DNA of 64,000 nucleotides. Origin: an uncultured Formosa sp. (GTDB lineage: Bacteria; Bacteroidota; Bacteroidia; Flavobacteriales; Flavobacteriaceae). The stretch is from assembly GCF_947500765.1 (NCBI RefSeq), contig NZ_CANMTH010000004.1:1-64000 (forward strand), read 5' to 3'. Shown here in pieces: positions 9,303 through 19,571 of this stretch (positions are counted from its first letter, which is position 1; every line of letters begins with the position of its first letter). The notes under the pieces were generated by a model, which saw only the letters and a program-made list of their open reading frames with translations, had not been told where the DNA came from and made no database searches. Made by a program: the position numbers and the translations under genes.

Positions 9303-12300
9303 ATGAATTTAATCCAATCATCATTAAAGTATAAACAAGTTACGATTGCTGTTCTAGCCATCATATTTGTAGTAGGTATTTTTTCTTTACTAACTATGCC
9401 AAGAAGAGAAGATCCTAAGATTACGGTAAGACAGGGTTTGGTTCTTGCTTATTTTCCTGGAGCCAATTCGACTCAGGTAGAAGATCAAGTTACCAAAACC
9501 ATAGAAAAAACATTATTTCAGTTTTCAGAAGTTAGAAAACGTAAAACATTTTCTACTTCACGAGACGGACTTATGGTTGTTCAAGTAGAATTAGAAGAAT
9601 GGGTAAAAGATCCTGATGTATTTTGGAATAAATTAACCGTTGCTCTTCAATTAACCAAACAATTAGAACTTCCTAAAGGCGTTATTGGCCCGGTTATTAA
9701 TTCAGATTTTGGTGATACAGAAGCCATAGTACTAGGAATTACAGCCAAAAACGGAGACTATTTAGAGTTAGAGAATTACGCTAAAAAAATTGAAGATAAA
9801 CTCCGAAATATTAGAGCGGTCTCCAAAATAAAACGTATTGGTGAACAAAAACAAGAAATTGTAATTACATCTAGTTCAGAAAAACTAGCTCAATATGGCG
9901 TTAGATTTAACGACGTGATTAACATATTACAGTCTCAAAACAACCTATATCCTTCTGGAAGTTTATCTACAGATCAAAACGAAGTACCTTTTTACACCAC
10001 AAGTTACTATGCCACTGAAGACGAGATTGCAGAACAAGTTATAGGTACTGCCGATAATGGAGACATTATACGAGTTAAAGATGTCGCAGATATAAAAAGA
10101 CAATATGAAGAACCTACCTCGTACATTGGAGTAAACGGAAGTCCTGCTATTATTTTATCCATACAAATGCAGGAAGGTAATAATATTGTCGATTTTGGTG
10201 AATCTGTTCAATTACAAATTGACGACGCCTTATCCCAAATGCCTTCAGATATTAAAATTGAAAAAATTATTGATCAGCCTACTATTGTCGATAATAATGT
10301 AGGGCATTTTATTCGCGAATTTTTTATTGCTATTGTAGCAGTAATCATTGTTATATTATTGCTTTTACCATTTAGAATTGCGTTAGTCGCTGCTATGGCA
10401 ATACCTATGACGGTGGCCATGACATTTGCAACACTTCATGCTTTTGGCATTGAATTACACCAAGTATCTCTGGCAGCACTTATTGTTGTTCTAGGAATGG
10501 TAGTAGACGATGCAATTGTTATAGCCGACAATTACGTAGAACTTTTAGATGAGGGCATACCTCCAGCAACTGCTGCATGGAAAAGTGCAACCGAATTAAT
10601 TATTCCTGTACTCACAGCCACTGTAACTATTATTGCAGCATTTTTACCTATGGTTATTTTAAGCGGATCTGTAGGAGAATTTATATTTGCACTTCCTATT
10701 ACCGTAACAATTGCTTTAGGGTCTTCATTTGTTGTTGCCATGTTGTTTACACCTATATTATGTAACCATTTTATAAAAAAAGGACTACATGAACCAGATT
10801 CTAATAATGAAAATAAGAAGCCTTCGATTTTAGATCGAATGCAAAACATGTACAACATAATAATTGATAAATGTGTAACTATTCCTAAATCTGTAATTAT
10901 AGGAAGCTTAATTGTTATTGCCGTTGGTGTTGGAATGTATTTTGTTATTCCTCAAAAATTCTTCCCTGCTGCAGAACGTAATCAATTTGTTGTTAATCTC
11001 TGGATGCCTACCGGAACTAAGATTGAAAAAACTCACGAAGCAATAAAAAAAATAGAACAAACAATTAAAGGTGACGACAGAGTAACTTCTTACGCAACAT
11101 TCACTGGCAAAAGTGCACCACGATTCTATTATAATTTTTCTCCAGAAGTACCCACGACTAATTTTGCTCAAATTCTTATTAATACCACAGACGAGCATAC
11201 TGCAGAATCTTTAGCTGCAGACTTAACAGAAAGAACCAATCATTTGGTTCCAAATGGGCTGCCAATAGTACAATTAATGCAACAAGGAACACCATATTTG
11301 GCTCCTGTTGAAATAAGAATTTCTGGAGACGATATTAATACCATAGAAAAAATAGGGGCTCAAATTACAGAAATTTTAAAACACACAAGTGGTAATTTGA
11401 ATGTACGTAATAACTTTCATGAAAATTATTATGGTATAGATATTAAACTAAAACCAGAAGCTAGCAGATTAGGATTCACGACAGAAAGTATTGCTAAAAC
11501 ATTATATGTCGGATTCTCAGGCGCACCTATAAGTACAATTTACGAAGGAAGCACACCGGTTAGTTTGGTATTTAGATTAAGTGAAAACGACCGTAAAAAC
11601 TTCGACAATCTAGCAAACACCTATTTACCTTCGCCTGTTACAGGTGCTTCTGTCCCTTTACGTCAAATAGCGACTTTAACTCCTCAATGGCATACAGGAC
11701 GCATTATTCGTAGAAATGGGATTCGAACCATGTCTGTTTTAAGTGATGTACAAGAAGGTTATTTACCTGATAACATTTTAAAAGGAGCAAAAAAAGACAT
11801 AAAAAAAGTCGAATTACCTAAAGGATATCATATTAAATATGGTGGTGAATTTGAAAATAAAAAAGAAACCTTCAATCAAATGATTGTGGCTTTAGGTATT
11901 AGTATTGTACTAATATTTCTCATTTTATTATTTCAATTTAAAAATTTAAAAGAAACATTTTTAGTCATGCTTACTATCCCGCTAAGTTTATTTGGCGCAT
12001 TCCTTGGATTGGTAATTACAGGAAACGATTTTGGATTTACAGCATTTGTAGGGCTAATAAGTCTTTCAGGAGTTGTGGTTAGAAATGCTATAATATTAAT
12101 TGATTACACAAACGAATTAATTAAAAAAGGAGAAACCATCCCTCAAGCCGCTATCGAAGCTGGTAAACGACGACTCCGCCCAATATTCTTAACAGCTATG
12201 GCTGCAGCTATAGGTGTGTTACCAATGATAATTTCAGGATCCCCAATGTGGAGCCCACTTGCCAGTGTATTAGCTGTTGGTGTTATTTGGTCTATGGTTA

Positions 12301-12383
12301 CTGCATTACTTAGTATTCCTGTACTTTATATTTGTTTTATAAAACCCAAAGATCTGTCTCATCTTACTATCAAAGAATCTTAA
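9303..12383 (+). CDS. RND efflux pump, inner-membrane subunit (AcrB family)
   Basis: 1026 aa, normal length for a proton-driven resistance-nodulation-division pump with 12 membrane helices and two large periplasmic loops. It starts MNLIQSSLKYKQVTIAVLAI; the TM4 proton-relay region reads GMVVDDAIVIADNYVEL (about residue 400, the paired aspartates), and the C-terminal half has AFVGLISLSGVVVRNAIILID and AAGKRRLRPIFLTAMAAAIG-like sequence. It is translationally close to both neighbours (gaps of 6 and 4 nt), so the three products are made together. The drug or solute exported cannot be told from sequence. It is more like the MexI/MdtB-type small-gene operons than a heavy-metal CusA pump, since it lacks the CusA methionine features as far as I can see. 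Confidence 0.93.
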   Translation: MNLIQSSLKYKQVTIAVLAIIFVVGIFSLLTMPRREDPKITVRQGLVLAYFPGANSTQVEDQVTKTIEKTLFQFSEVRKRKTFSTSRDGLMVVQVELEEWVKDPDVFWNKLTVALQLTKQLELPKGVIGPVINSDFGDTEAIVLGITAKNGDYLELENYAKKIEDKLRNIRAVSKIKRIGEQKQEIVITSSSEKLAQYGVRFNDVINILQSQNNLYPSGSLSTDQNEVPFYTTSYYATEDEIAEQVIGTADNGDIIRVKDVADIKRQYEEPTSYIGVNGSPAIILSIQMQEGNNIVDFGESVQLQIDDALSQMPSDIKIEKIIDQPTIVDNNVGHFIREFFIAIVAVIIVILLLLPFRIALVAAMAIPMTVAMTFATLHAFGIELHQVSLAALIVVLGMVVDDAIVIADNYVELLDEGIPPATAAWKSATELIIPVLTATVTIIAAFLPMVILSGSVGEFIFALPITVTIALGSSFVVAMLFTPILCNHFIKKGLHEPDSNNENKKPSILDRMQNMYNIIIDKCVTIPKSVIIGSLIVIAVGVGMYFVIPQKFFPAAERNQFVVNLWMPTGTKIEKTHEAIKKIEQTIKGDDRVTSYATFTGKSAPRFYYNFSPEVPTTNFAQILINTTDEHTAESLAADLTERTNHLVPNGLPIVQLMQQGTPYLAPVEIRISGDDINTIEKIGAQITEILKHTSGNLNVRNNFHENYYGIDIKLKPEASRLGFTTESIAKTLYVGFSGAPISTIYEGSTPVSLVFRLSENDRKNFDNLANTYLPSPVTGASVPLRQIATLTPQWHTGRIIRRNGIRTMSVLSDVQEGYLPDNILKGAKKDIKKVELPKGYHIKYGGEFENKKETFNQMIVALGISIVLIFLILLFQFKNLKETFLVMLTIPLSLFGAFLGLVITGNDFGFTAFVGLISLSGVVVRNAIILIDYTNELIKKGETIPQAAIEAGKRRLRPIFLTAMAAAIGVLPMIISGSPMWSPLASVLAVGVIWSMVTALLSIPVLYICFIKPKDLSHLTIKES

Positions 12384-12387
12384 TATT

Positions 12388-13719
12388 ATGATTAAGAATA
12401 CAACATATAACTTGTGTTTCCTTTGCGTTGCGCTACTATTTTCTTGCATTGTAGAAGCACAAACTCAAGAGGTTTTATCTTTAGATGATGCTAAACAAAT
12501 GGCATTATCTCAAAATAAATTACTCGAAATTCAACAAGAAAAAGTAAACGAACTCAATTTCAAAAAAGATGAAGTTGCAGCTAATAGTTTACCTATGTTA
12601 TATCTTTCAGGGAATTACTTTCATAACTTTAATAATGAAAATTTAGTAATCTCTCAAGGAGGATTAGGGACCATTGCAGACATTCCTATCCCTACAGAAA
12701 ATTTAACGGTATATGAAAGTAAACAAGATATATTAATAGGCGGTTTATTTGCCTACCAACCCATTACTCAATTATTGCGAGTTAATAATGGCGTAAAAAC
12801 TATTGAAGCCCAAGTTGAAGTTGAGCGTTTTAAATTGAAAGCTGCAGAATCTAAAATTGAAAATAGTATTGAAAAATTATATTATGCTGTTAGAATTCAA
12901 GAGAAAAAATTAGAAACAGCTCAAACAAATATCGATTGGGCTGAAGCTAAACTTTACGACCAAGAGAGTGCCTTACTTGCAAAAAAGACTCAAGAAGTAA
13001 ATGTTATAGGACTTAAAGCAGACCTTGCCGATAAAAAACATGAATATCTTTTAGAGCAAATTGCTTTAGAAAATTATATGGTCGATTTAAAAACAACCTT
13101 AATGCTTCCCGATAGCATTAATTTTAAACTGGGAGATCAACCAATAAAAACGTATCAATTAAATTCTAAAAATTATTATTTAACCCAAGCTAAAAATAAT
13201 AATGAATTATTAGGTGCAAAAAAACAAATAGAGGCTGCTAACTACGGAACTAAAGCTTCTAAAAATGCATATTTACCAGATTTAGGAATTGTTGGAGGTG
13301 TGACTTACCAAGGTATAATATCAGAACTTCCAGACACAAACTATTTCTTAGGCTTAAACTTAACATGGAATATTCTAGGTTTCGTAAAAGACAGAGCACA
13401 ATTAGGAGAAAGCATATCTAAACAAAACCAAGCAAAAGCTTACGCTGAACATACCATTTCTACAATAAATGGAAATATTGAAAAAGGATATCGCAATGCC
13501 GTGCAAGCTCAAAAATTAATGGAAGTGGCTAATGAAGCTTATACATTTAGATTAGAAGAATACAGAATTAAAAAAGATGGATTAGAATCTGGATTACTCA
13601 CTAAAAAAGAACTATTAGAAACTAAATTCTCTCTAGATAAAGCAAAACAAGATGCATTCTCTGCCCGATTAAATTTTAACATTGCGATTCTAGACTTAAA
13701 TACACTTATCGGACTCTAA
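12388..13719 (+). CDS. TolC-family outer-membrane efflux protein
   Basis: 443 aa with a signal peptide (cleavage likely after VEAQ, about residue 25) and two repeats rich in long amphipathic helices, the layout of TolC-like trimeric channels. The start of the mature part (VLSLDDAKQMALSQNKLLEIQQEKVNE) is the family signature and it ends NIAILDLNTLIGL. It is the third gene of the RND operon, 4 nt after the pump, and supplies the outer-membrane exit duct. Confidence 0.9.
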   Translation: MIKNTTYNLCFLCVALLFSCIVEAQTQEVLSLDDAKQMALSQNKLLEIQQEKVNELNFKKDEVAANSLPMLYLSGNYFHNFNNENLVISQGGLGTIADIPIPTENLTVYESKQDILIGGLFAYQPITQLLRVNNGVKTIEAQVEVERFKLKAAESKIENSIEKLYYAVRIQEKKLETAQTNIDWAEAKLYDQESALLAKKTQEVNVIGLKADLADKKHEYLLEQIALENYMVDLKTTLMLPDSINFKLGDQPIKTYQLNSKNYYLTQAKNNNELLGAKKQIEAANYGTKASKNAYLPDLGIVGGVTYQGIISELPDTNYFLGLNLTWNILGFVKDRAQLGESISKQNQAKAYAEHTISTINGNIEKGYRNAVQAQKLMEVANEAYTFRLEEYRIKKDGLESGLLTKKELLETKFSLDKAKQDAFSARLNFNIAILDLNTLIGL

Positions 13720-13891
13720 TAAAATAGCATAAAAATAATAATTGTTCACATACACCTAACACCAAAAATCCCCACGAGTTAATACCAAGTAGTGCTAATA
13801 TTTAAAAATCTATTGCCCTTCAATGAAAATAAAATCTAATTAATTAGGAAAAATCATAGTATATTGAAACCAAAAATTAGATTACTATTTC

Positions 13892-14971
13892 ATGAGAAAT
13901 TATTTTATTCTTGCTTTGCTCACTTTAAACTGCATTGTTAGTAGTTATTCTCAACAAACTAATACAGATAGTCTTAAAACAAAAAATACCGTTACAGAAA
14001 AACAATTTGATGTTACTGTAATGCCTTTTATAAGCTACAACAGAAATTTAAAATTTATGATTGGAGCAATTCCTATGGCCATATACAAATTAGATCGTAA
14101 AGACACCATTTCTCCAAAATCTTTATCAGGAATGTCTGTCGTTTATTCCACAAACAACTCCTATTTTATTTCATTTTTTAATAAATGGTATTATAAAGAA
14201 GATACATGGCGAGGTAAATTTTTTGTTATGACAGGTGATAAAAATTCTCAGTTTTACATGACTGATAACGAACTTCCTGGGTTTTACGATTACGGAACAG
14301 AAGTTACTATAGTAAGTATTGGTATGCAAAGAAAAATTATAAACAACTTATACGGTGGCGTTACTTATACACATGCCAATTATAATACCGATTACCAAGA
14401 CGATGTACAACCTGAAAATGTTACACAAACAAACGCTATAGAACTAAATAGTTTGTACGATACCCGAAACAATGTATATTATCCAAGCACTGGAGCAAAA
14501 GCCCTATTAAGATATTTATCGTATCCAACCTGGTTTGGCAACGATGTTAAAGCAAATAAAATACTCTCGGAATACAATACTTATTTCCGTTTAAAAAATG
14601 GAAAAGATGTAATTGCAGCACGATTTTCTGGACAATTTGGGCTAGGTAGTATTGCTTTTCAACAGCAGGTAACTATTGGTAACAAAGATATTCGCGGATA
14701 TTCAGAAGGAAAGTATCGTGGTGATGGAAAAATGGCTTTACAGGGTGAATACCGTTATAATTTTGGTAAAAAAATGGGACTTGTTGGTTTTGCTGGTGTA
14801 GCAACACTTTACGGTTCAGACACAAAAGATTTTGATTGGAAAGCCTATCCTGGTGTAGGTATTGGTTATAGATATAGAGCGTTTGAAGCTGTAAAATTTA
14901 ATATTGGTTTAGACGCTGCTGTTGGTAAAGGGGATTGGGGAATTTATTTCAGAATAGGAGAATCTTTTTAA
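13892..14971 (+). CDS. Omp85/BamA-type outer-membrane barrel protein
   Basis: 359 aa with a signal peptide (cleaved near SSYSQ, residue 20) and a 16-strand-like C-terminal barrel of the bacterial surface antigen family. The diagnostic region is TIGNKDIRGYSEGKYRGDG, equivalent to the conserved RGY/F loop-6 motif, and the protein ends in Phe. There is no room for POTRA domains, so it is not BamA itself. Such short relatives are common in Bacteroidota, often near lipid or phosphoesterase genes; function is unknown. It lies 172 nt after the efflux operon and probably has its own promoter, though no clear box is visible. Confidence 0.75.
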   Translation: MRNYFILALLTLNCIVSSYSQQTNTDSLKTKNTVTEKQFDVTVMPFISYNRNLKFMIGAIPMAIYKLDRKDTISPKSLSGMSVVYSTNNSYFISFFNKWYYKEDTWRGKFFVMTGDKNSQFYMTDNELPGFYDYGTEVTIVSIGMQRKIINNLYGGVTYTHANYNTDYQDDVQPENVTQTNAIELNSLYDTRNNVYYPSTGAKALLRYLSYPTWFGNDVKANKILSEYNTYFRLKNGKDVIAARFSGQFGLGSIAFQQQVTIGNKDIRGYSEGKYRGDGKMALQGEYRYNFGKKMGLVGFAGVATLYGSDTKDFDWKAYPGVGIGYRYRAFEAVKFNIGLDAAVGKGDWGIYFRIGESF

Positions 14972-15288
14972 AACATAAAGTGCAACTCAAGGAGATACAA
15001 GCCTCCTTTTACCCACTATAGTATATAAAAACACCTTGTTTTTAAAACGGCTCACTATTACTTCGTAGTTTTTTTAAATAATTACTATCAGTTTTATAAA
15101 TTACAATATGTCTTTTTAAGAAAATGAAAACAATTTTATATTAAGAATAGTAAATAAACAATACTGAAGGCTCACCTTATCTCATATATAAATAAATCTT
15201 ACTTTTACACATTGCCTATTTATAAACTGAAATACATTTTAAATAAATTAGGTATAAAATTATTAATTCCAAAAAAATTAAAGTACAT
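14972..15288. other. Intergenic region before the GH63 gene
   Basis: AT-rich. A weak hairpin (AAGGAG 14989-14994 with CTCCTT 15003-15008, followed by TT) may terminate the barrel gene. A TACTTTTA element near 15202 might be a -7 box for the glycosidase, but no matching -33 element is convincing. Confidence 0.35.
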
Positions 15289-17910
15289 ATGAGTAAAATA
15301 ACTCAGGAATCAGAACGATTAGCAGTTTCTGACACTTATAAAAATTGGAAAAAATGGGGACCATATCTTGCAGAAAGACAATGGGGAACCGTACGTGAAG
15401 ACTATAGTGAACATGGTCATGCTTGGGATTTTGTAAATCATGAAAAAGCACGTAGTAATGCCTACAGATGGGGTGAAGAAGGTATTGGAGGATTTTGCGA
15501 TTCTAGAGAAATATTATGTTTAGCTCCAGCATTTTGGAATGGAAAAGATCCCATTTTAAAAGAACGTTTATTTGGACTCACAAACGATCAAGGAAATCAT
15601 GGTGAAGATGTAAAAGAACTATACTTTCATCAAGTATCAACACCAACACATTCTTATTGCAAATACCTTTACAAATATCCGCAGAACGAATATCCTTACG
15701 ACGATTTAGTAAACACAAAACGTAACAGAGAAGAACCTGAATTCGAATTATTAGATACAGATAGTTTTAAAAACAATGCCTATTTCGATTGTTTTATTGA
15801 ATATGCAAAAGCTGATGTAGACGATATTTTAATGAAAGTAACAATTGTTAATCGAGGAAAAGAAACTGCCGAGATTCATGTCCTACCTCATCTTTGGTAT
15901 AGAAACTTTTGGAAACACAATAAACGTTTTACAAGACCTAGCATAGACTCTATAGCCAAGGATTGTGTAGAAACTAAAAGTGGAAGAAACGGTAGATACT
16001 TTTTATATCATGAAAACGGAGAACAACTTTTTTGTGAAAACGAAACAAATAACGAACGTATTTATAATGTCCCTAATATAGTAGACTATGTTAAAGATGG
16101 AATAAACGATCACGTTGTAGATAACAAAACCACCGTTAATCCTGAAAAAAAAGGATCTAAAATGGCGGTTTGGCATAAATTTAATTTAAAAGCTGGCGAA
16201 GAAAAAAGTGTAAGAATTAGACTTAGTAAAAAACCTGTTCAAGATCCATGGTCTACGTTTGAAGACACCTTTAAACAACGAATTGAAGAATGCGAAGCGT
16301 TCTATGATGATATTATAAAAAAAGATATCCCAGAAGCCCATCAAAACATTGCTAAAAAAGCGTTTTCCGGATTATTATGGACCAAACAATTTTATTATTA
16401 CGACGTCTATAAATGGCTTTTCGGTGGTCCTAAAGAAACGCCACCACATCGTTCGGATGCGAGAAATTTTAACTGGCAACACCTAACCAATAGACATGTA
16501 ATTTCTATGCCAGACAAATGGGAATATCCGTGGTATGCCGCTTGGGATCTGGCTTTTCACATGGCTTCTTTTGCAGAAATAGATCCGTATTTTGCAAAAG
16601 AACAATTAATCTTGGTTTTACAAGAAAATTACATGCACCCTAACGGGCAAATTCCTGCTTACGAATGGAACTTTAGCGATGTAAATCCTCCGGTGCACTC
16701 ATGGGCCGTCTGGAATGTTTACGAAAAAGATAAAGAGCGAACAGGTACTGGAGATACAGCGTTTTTAGAAAAAGCATTTCAAAAACTACTAGTAAACTTT
16801 ACGTGGTGGGTTAACCAAAAAGATTCTAATGGAACAGACCTTTTTGAAGGCGGATTTTTAGGTTTAGACAATATTGGTGTTTTCGATAGAAACCATATGC
16901 CTGAAGGTATTACAAGAATGCAACAAGCAGACGCAACAAGTTGGATGGCTATGTTTACGCTAAACTTACTGCGTATGTCTTTAGAATTAGCAAAAACAAA
17001 TAAAACATATGAAGACTTTGCTGCAAAATTCTTCAGACATTTCTTAAATATTGCTTGGGCAATGCACCATATTGGTAAAAACAATATATCGCTATGGGAT
17101 AATGAAGATAATTTTTATTACGATGTTGTCGAAATGTCTTCTGGATTAACAGATCGCATGAAAGTAAGGTCATTGGTTGGAATTATTCCGCTTTTTGCTA
17201 TCGAAGTTATTAATAAAGAACTTTTTGATTCGTTAAAAGTATTTAAAGGAAAAGTTGCAGAAATAGTTAGAACACGTCCAGATTTAGCATCATTAATATC
17301 CCGTATAGAAGAAGCTAATACCGATGGAAACTACCTGTTTTCAATCATGCGTGGTTTTAGACTCGAGCATCTATTAAAACGCCTATTAGATGAAAATGAA
17401 TTTTTATCTGAATACGGAATTCGTTCCTTATCTAAATATCACGAAAAACATCCGTTTGTTTTTGAATTTCATGGACATCACCAAATTCAATATGAACCAG
17501 GAGAAAGTAGATCGAATATGTTTGGAGGAAATTCTAATTGGCGAGGCCCTATTTGGATGCCTTTAAATTATATGATAATCCAATCGTTACGTAAATATTA
17601 TTCCTTTTATGGTAATAAATATTTATATGAATTTCCTACAGGTTCAGGTAATAAAATGAATTTAAATGAAATTGCTAACGAACTTTCAAAACGATTAATT
17701 AAGCTTTTTGAAGTGAATGAAGATGGAAAGTATCAGTATCACTCAGACGATCCTAATCATTTATTCACTACGAACAAAGAATTTAAAAAACAACATCTGT
17801 TTTATGAATTTTTCAATGGAGATACAGGTAAAGGACTTGGCGCCTCACACCAAACAGGTTGGACCGCTTTAATAGCAAACTTAATTATGGAATTAGAAGA
17901 AAACAAATAA
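15289..17910 (+). CDS. Glycoside hydrolase family 63-like glucosidase
   Basis: 873 aa without a signal peptide, so probably cytoplasmic. The N-terminal part starts KNWKKWGPYLAERQWGTVRE and forms the beta-rich domain; the C-terminal (alpha/alpha)6 barrel contains AWDLAFHMASFAEIDP (about residues 417-432), YEWNFSDVNPPVHSWAVW (about 460-477) and NSNWRGPIWMPLNY (about 748-761), typical of GH63/MGH1-like enzymes. Characterised members hydrolyse alpha-glucosides, including glucosylglycerate and mannosylglycerate-type compatible solutes and oligosaccharides; I cannot assign the substrate. It stands alone, with a strong terminator behind it, and no transporter or regulator of sugar use is next to it, which would suit turnover of an internal compound. 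Confidence 0.8.
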   Translation: MSKITQESERLAVSDTYKNWKKWGPYLAERQWGTVREDYSEHGHAWDFVNHEKARSNAYRWGEEGIGGFCDSREILCLAPAFWNGKDPILKERLFGLTNDQGNHGEDVKELYFHQVSTPTHSYCKYLYKYPQNEYPYDDLVNTKRNREEPEFELLDTDSFKNNAYFDCFIEYAKADVDDILMKVTIVNRGKETAEIHVLPHLWYRNFWKHNKRFTRPSIDSIAKDCVETKSGRNGRYFLYHENGEQLFCENETNNERIYNVPNIVDYVKDGINDHVVDNKTTVNPEKKGSKMAVWHKFNLKAGEEKSVRIRLSKKPVQDPWSTFEDTFKQRIEECEAFYDDIIKKDIPEAHQNIAKKAFSGLLWTKQFYYYDVYKWLFGGPKETPPHRSDARNFNWQHLTNRHVISMPDKWEYPWYAAWDLAFHMASFAEIDPYFAKEQLILVLQENYMHPNGQIPAYEWNFSDVNPPVHSWAVWNVYEKDKERTGTGDTAFLEKAFQKLLVNFTWWVNQKDSNGTDLFEGGFLGLDNIGVFDRNHMPEGITRMQQADATSWMAMFTLNLLRMSLELAKTNKTYEDFAAKFFRHFLNIAWAMHHIGKNNISLWDNEDNFYYDVVEMSSGLTDRMKVRSLVGIIPLFAIEVINKELFDSLKVFKGKVAEIVRTRPDLASLISRIEEANTDGNYLFSIMRGFRLEHLLKRLLDENEFLSEYGIRSLSKYHEKHPFVFEFHGHHQIQYEPGESRSNMFGGNSNWRGPIWMPLNYMIIQSLRKYYSFYGNKYLYEFPTGSGNKMNLNEIANELSKRLIKLFEVNEDGKYQYHSDDPNHLFTTNKEFKKQHLFYEFFNGDTGKGLGASHQTGWTALIANLIMELEENK

Positions 17911-17923
17911 CAAAATTATCATT

Positions 17924-17972
17924 AAAGCCTGACTATACAAGAAAATTAATACTTGAATAGTCAGGCTTTTTT
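17924..17972 (+). terminator. Terminator after the GH63 gene
   Basis: Thirteen-bp perfect stem (AAAGCCTGACTAT with ATAGTCAGGCTTT), loop about 20 nt that can pair further (CAAG/CTTG), ending in T6. Confidence 0.85.
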
Positions 17973-18031
17973 ATTTCTCATTTTTTAATATTTCCACCAC
18001 AAATAACATCTAATTCAAGAGAAAGTTCTTG

Positions 18032-18039
18032 TATATTTG
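18032..18039 (+). promoter_or_regulatory. Promoter -7 element of sdaA
   Basis: TATATTTG lies 23 nt before the ATG at 18063. No TTG is visible at the expected -33 distance, so only the -7 box is claimed. Confidence 0.5.
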
Positions 18040-18062
18040 AAACCAATAAACCGATTTTGTAA

Positions 18063-19487
18063 ATGGAAATTATTTCAGTTTTTGATATGTTAAAGATAGG
18101 TGTTGGCCCGTCTAGTTCTCATACTTTAGGGCCTTGGCGTGCGGCCGAACGCTGGATTCTGGAGTTAAAATCAGCTAACAAATTTCATAAAGTTGAAAAA
18201 ATCACAATCGACCTTTATGGTTCATTATCATTAACAGGTAAAGGTCACGCTACAGATTTAGCAATTATGCTTGGTCTTACAGGTGCAGATCCTGAATATA
18301 TTCCTACAGATTCTATTAACAATATTATTACTTCAATTAAAACAAATAATATTCTTCATTTTAATAATGAAAAAGAGATTGCTTTTAATCCGACTACAGA
18401 TATTGTTTACAATAAAAAATTCCTTCCGTTTCATTCAAACGGATTATCTTTTTCAGCAACCATAAAAGGACGAAAATATAAATCGACTTTTTATTCTATT
18501 GGTGGTGGTTTTGTAGTAAAAGAAGAACGAAAAAATGCAAAAGCCAACAAAATTATCTTTTACTGTACACTCCCCTATCCTATAGATAACGGTGTTAAAT
18601 TATTAGACTTTTGCCATCAGTTAAATTTACCTATTTCGGGTGTTGTTCTTGAAAACGAAAAATCATTACGAGAACCAGAAGTTATAGATTCTGAATTAAA
18701 GCGTATTTGGGACACCATGTTAGAATGCATGTATACAGGTTGCCATACAGAAGGTAATTTACCAGGCGGACTTAACGTACGCAGACGTGCCTATGACATG
18801 CACAAGAAATTAAACGGTGATTTACCATATAGTGATCCAGAAGAATGGCTGCAAACAATTAGAACCACAGAAGTAAAGTTTAGACAAATTCTTAAATGGG
18901 TAAGTTGTTTTGCTCTAGCAGTAAACGAAGTTAATGCCGCTCTTGGTCGTGTGGTTACAGCACCAACAAACGGAAGTGCAGGTGTAATTCCAGCTGTATT
19001 AATGTATTATTTAGTTATTGAAAATCATGAAGCCGATTTCGAGCACATTAAAAAATTCTTACTTGTTGCTGGAGAAATAGGAAGTCTCTTTAAAAAAGGG
19101 GCTACTATTTCTGCTGCTATGGGTGGTTGTCAAGCCGAAATTGGTGTATCCTCGGCAATGGCTGCAGGTGCATTAACCGAACTTTTAGGCGGAACTCCAG
19201 AACAAGTTTTAGTCGCTGCAGAAATTGCTATGGAGCATCATTTAGGTCTAACTTGCGATCCTATTGGTGGTTTAGTTCAAATTCCATGTATAGAACGTAA
19301 CTCTATGGGAGCCATAAAAGCCATTAATGCTGCCGAATTAGCGCTAGAAACAGACCCAAATAATGTAAAAGTACCTTTAGACAAAGTAATTTCTACCATG
19401 TGGGAAACCGCTAAAGATATGAATTCCAAGTACAAAGAAACTTCGGAAGGCGGTTTGGCTGTTGGAGTAAATTTATCTGATTGTTAA
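18063..19487 (+). CDS. sdaA: L-serine ammonia-lyase, iron-sulfur type
   Basis: 474 aa single-chain [4Fe-4S] enzyme converting L-serine to pyruvate and ammonia. The beta domain starts [22 protein letters not shown]; the alpha (catalytic) domain has [15 protein letters not shown] and cluster cysteines at about 354 (GGCQAEIG), 397 (LTCDPIGG) and 407 (IPCIERN). The last residue is Cys474 (GVNLSDC-stop). In the Legionella enzyme the C-terminal cysteine reaches into the active site as the fourth iron ligand, and this protein fits that pattern. It is preceded by a TATATTTG box and is probably monocistronic. Assignment is secure; sdaA versus tdcG-type naming is only a convention. Confidence 0.95.
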   Translation: MEIISVFDMLKIGVGPSSSHTLGPWRAAERWILELKSANKFHKVEKITIDLYGSLSLTGKGHATDLAIMLGLTGADPEYIPTDSINNIITSIKTNNILHFNNEKEIAFNPTTDIVYNKKFLPFHSNGLSFSATIKGRKYKSTFYSIGGGFVVKEERKNAKANKIIFYCTLPYPIDNGVKLLDFCHQLNLPISGVVLENEKSLREPEVIDSELKRIWDTMLECMYTGCHTEGNLPGGLNVRRRAYDMHKKLNGDLPYSDPEEWLQTIRTTEVKFRQILKWVSCFALAVNEVNAALGRVVTAPTNGSAGVIPAVLMYYLVIENHEADFEHIKKFLLVAGEIGSLFKKGATISAAMGGCQAEIGVSSAMAAGALTELLGGTPEQVLVAAEIAMEHHLGLTCDPIGGLVQIPCIERNSMGAIKAINAAELALETDPNNVKVPLDKVISTMWETAKDMNSKYKETSEGGLAVGVNLSDC

Positions 19488-19496
19488 ACTATACTT

Positions 19497-19504
19497 TACT
19501 TTTG
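19497..19504 (+). promoter_or_regulatory. Possible -7 element for the O-acylation cassette
   Basis: TACTTTTG 68 nt before the ATG at 19572. The nearest TTG is only 13 nt upstream, so the promoter is weakly supported. Confidence 0.35.
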
Positions 19505-19571
19505 TTTATATCTCGCATACATTATATATTTATAATATAGAGTTTTACAATATACACTGCTTAACGTTTAG

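Noticed and set aside
13892..14971. BamA or TamA itself
   Set aside because: No POTRA domains and only 359 residues; it is a short relative.
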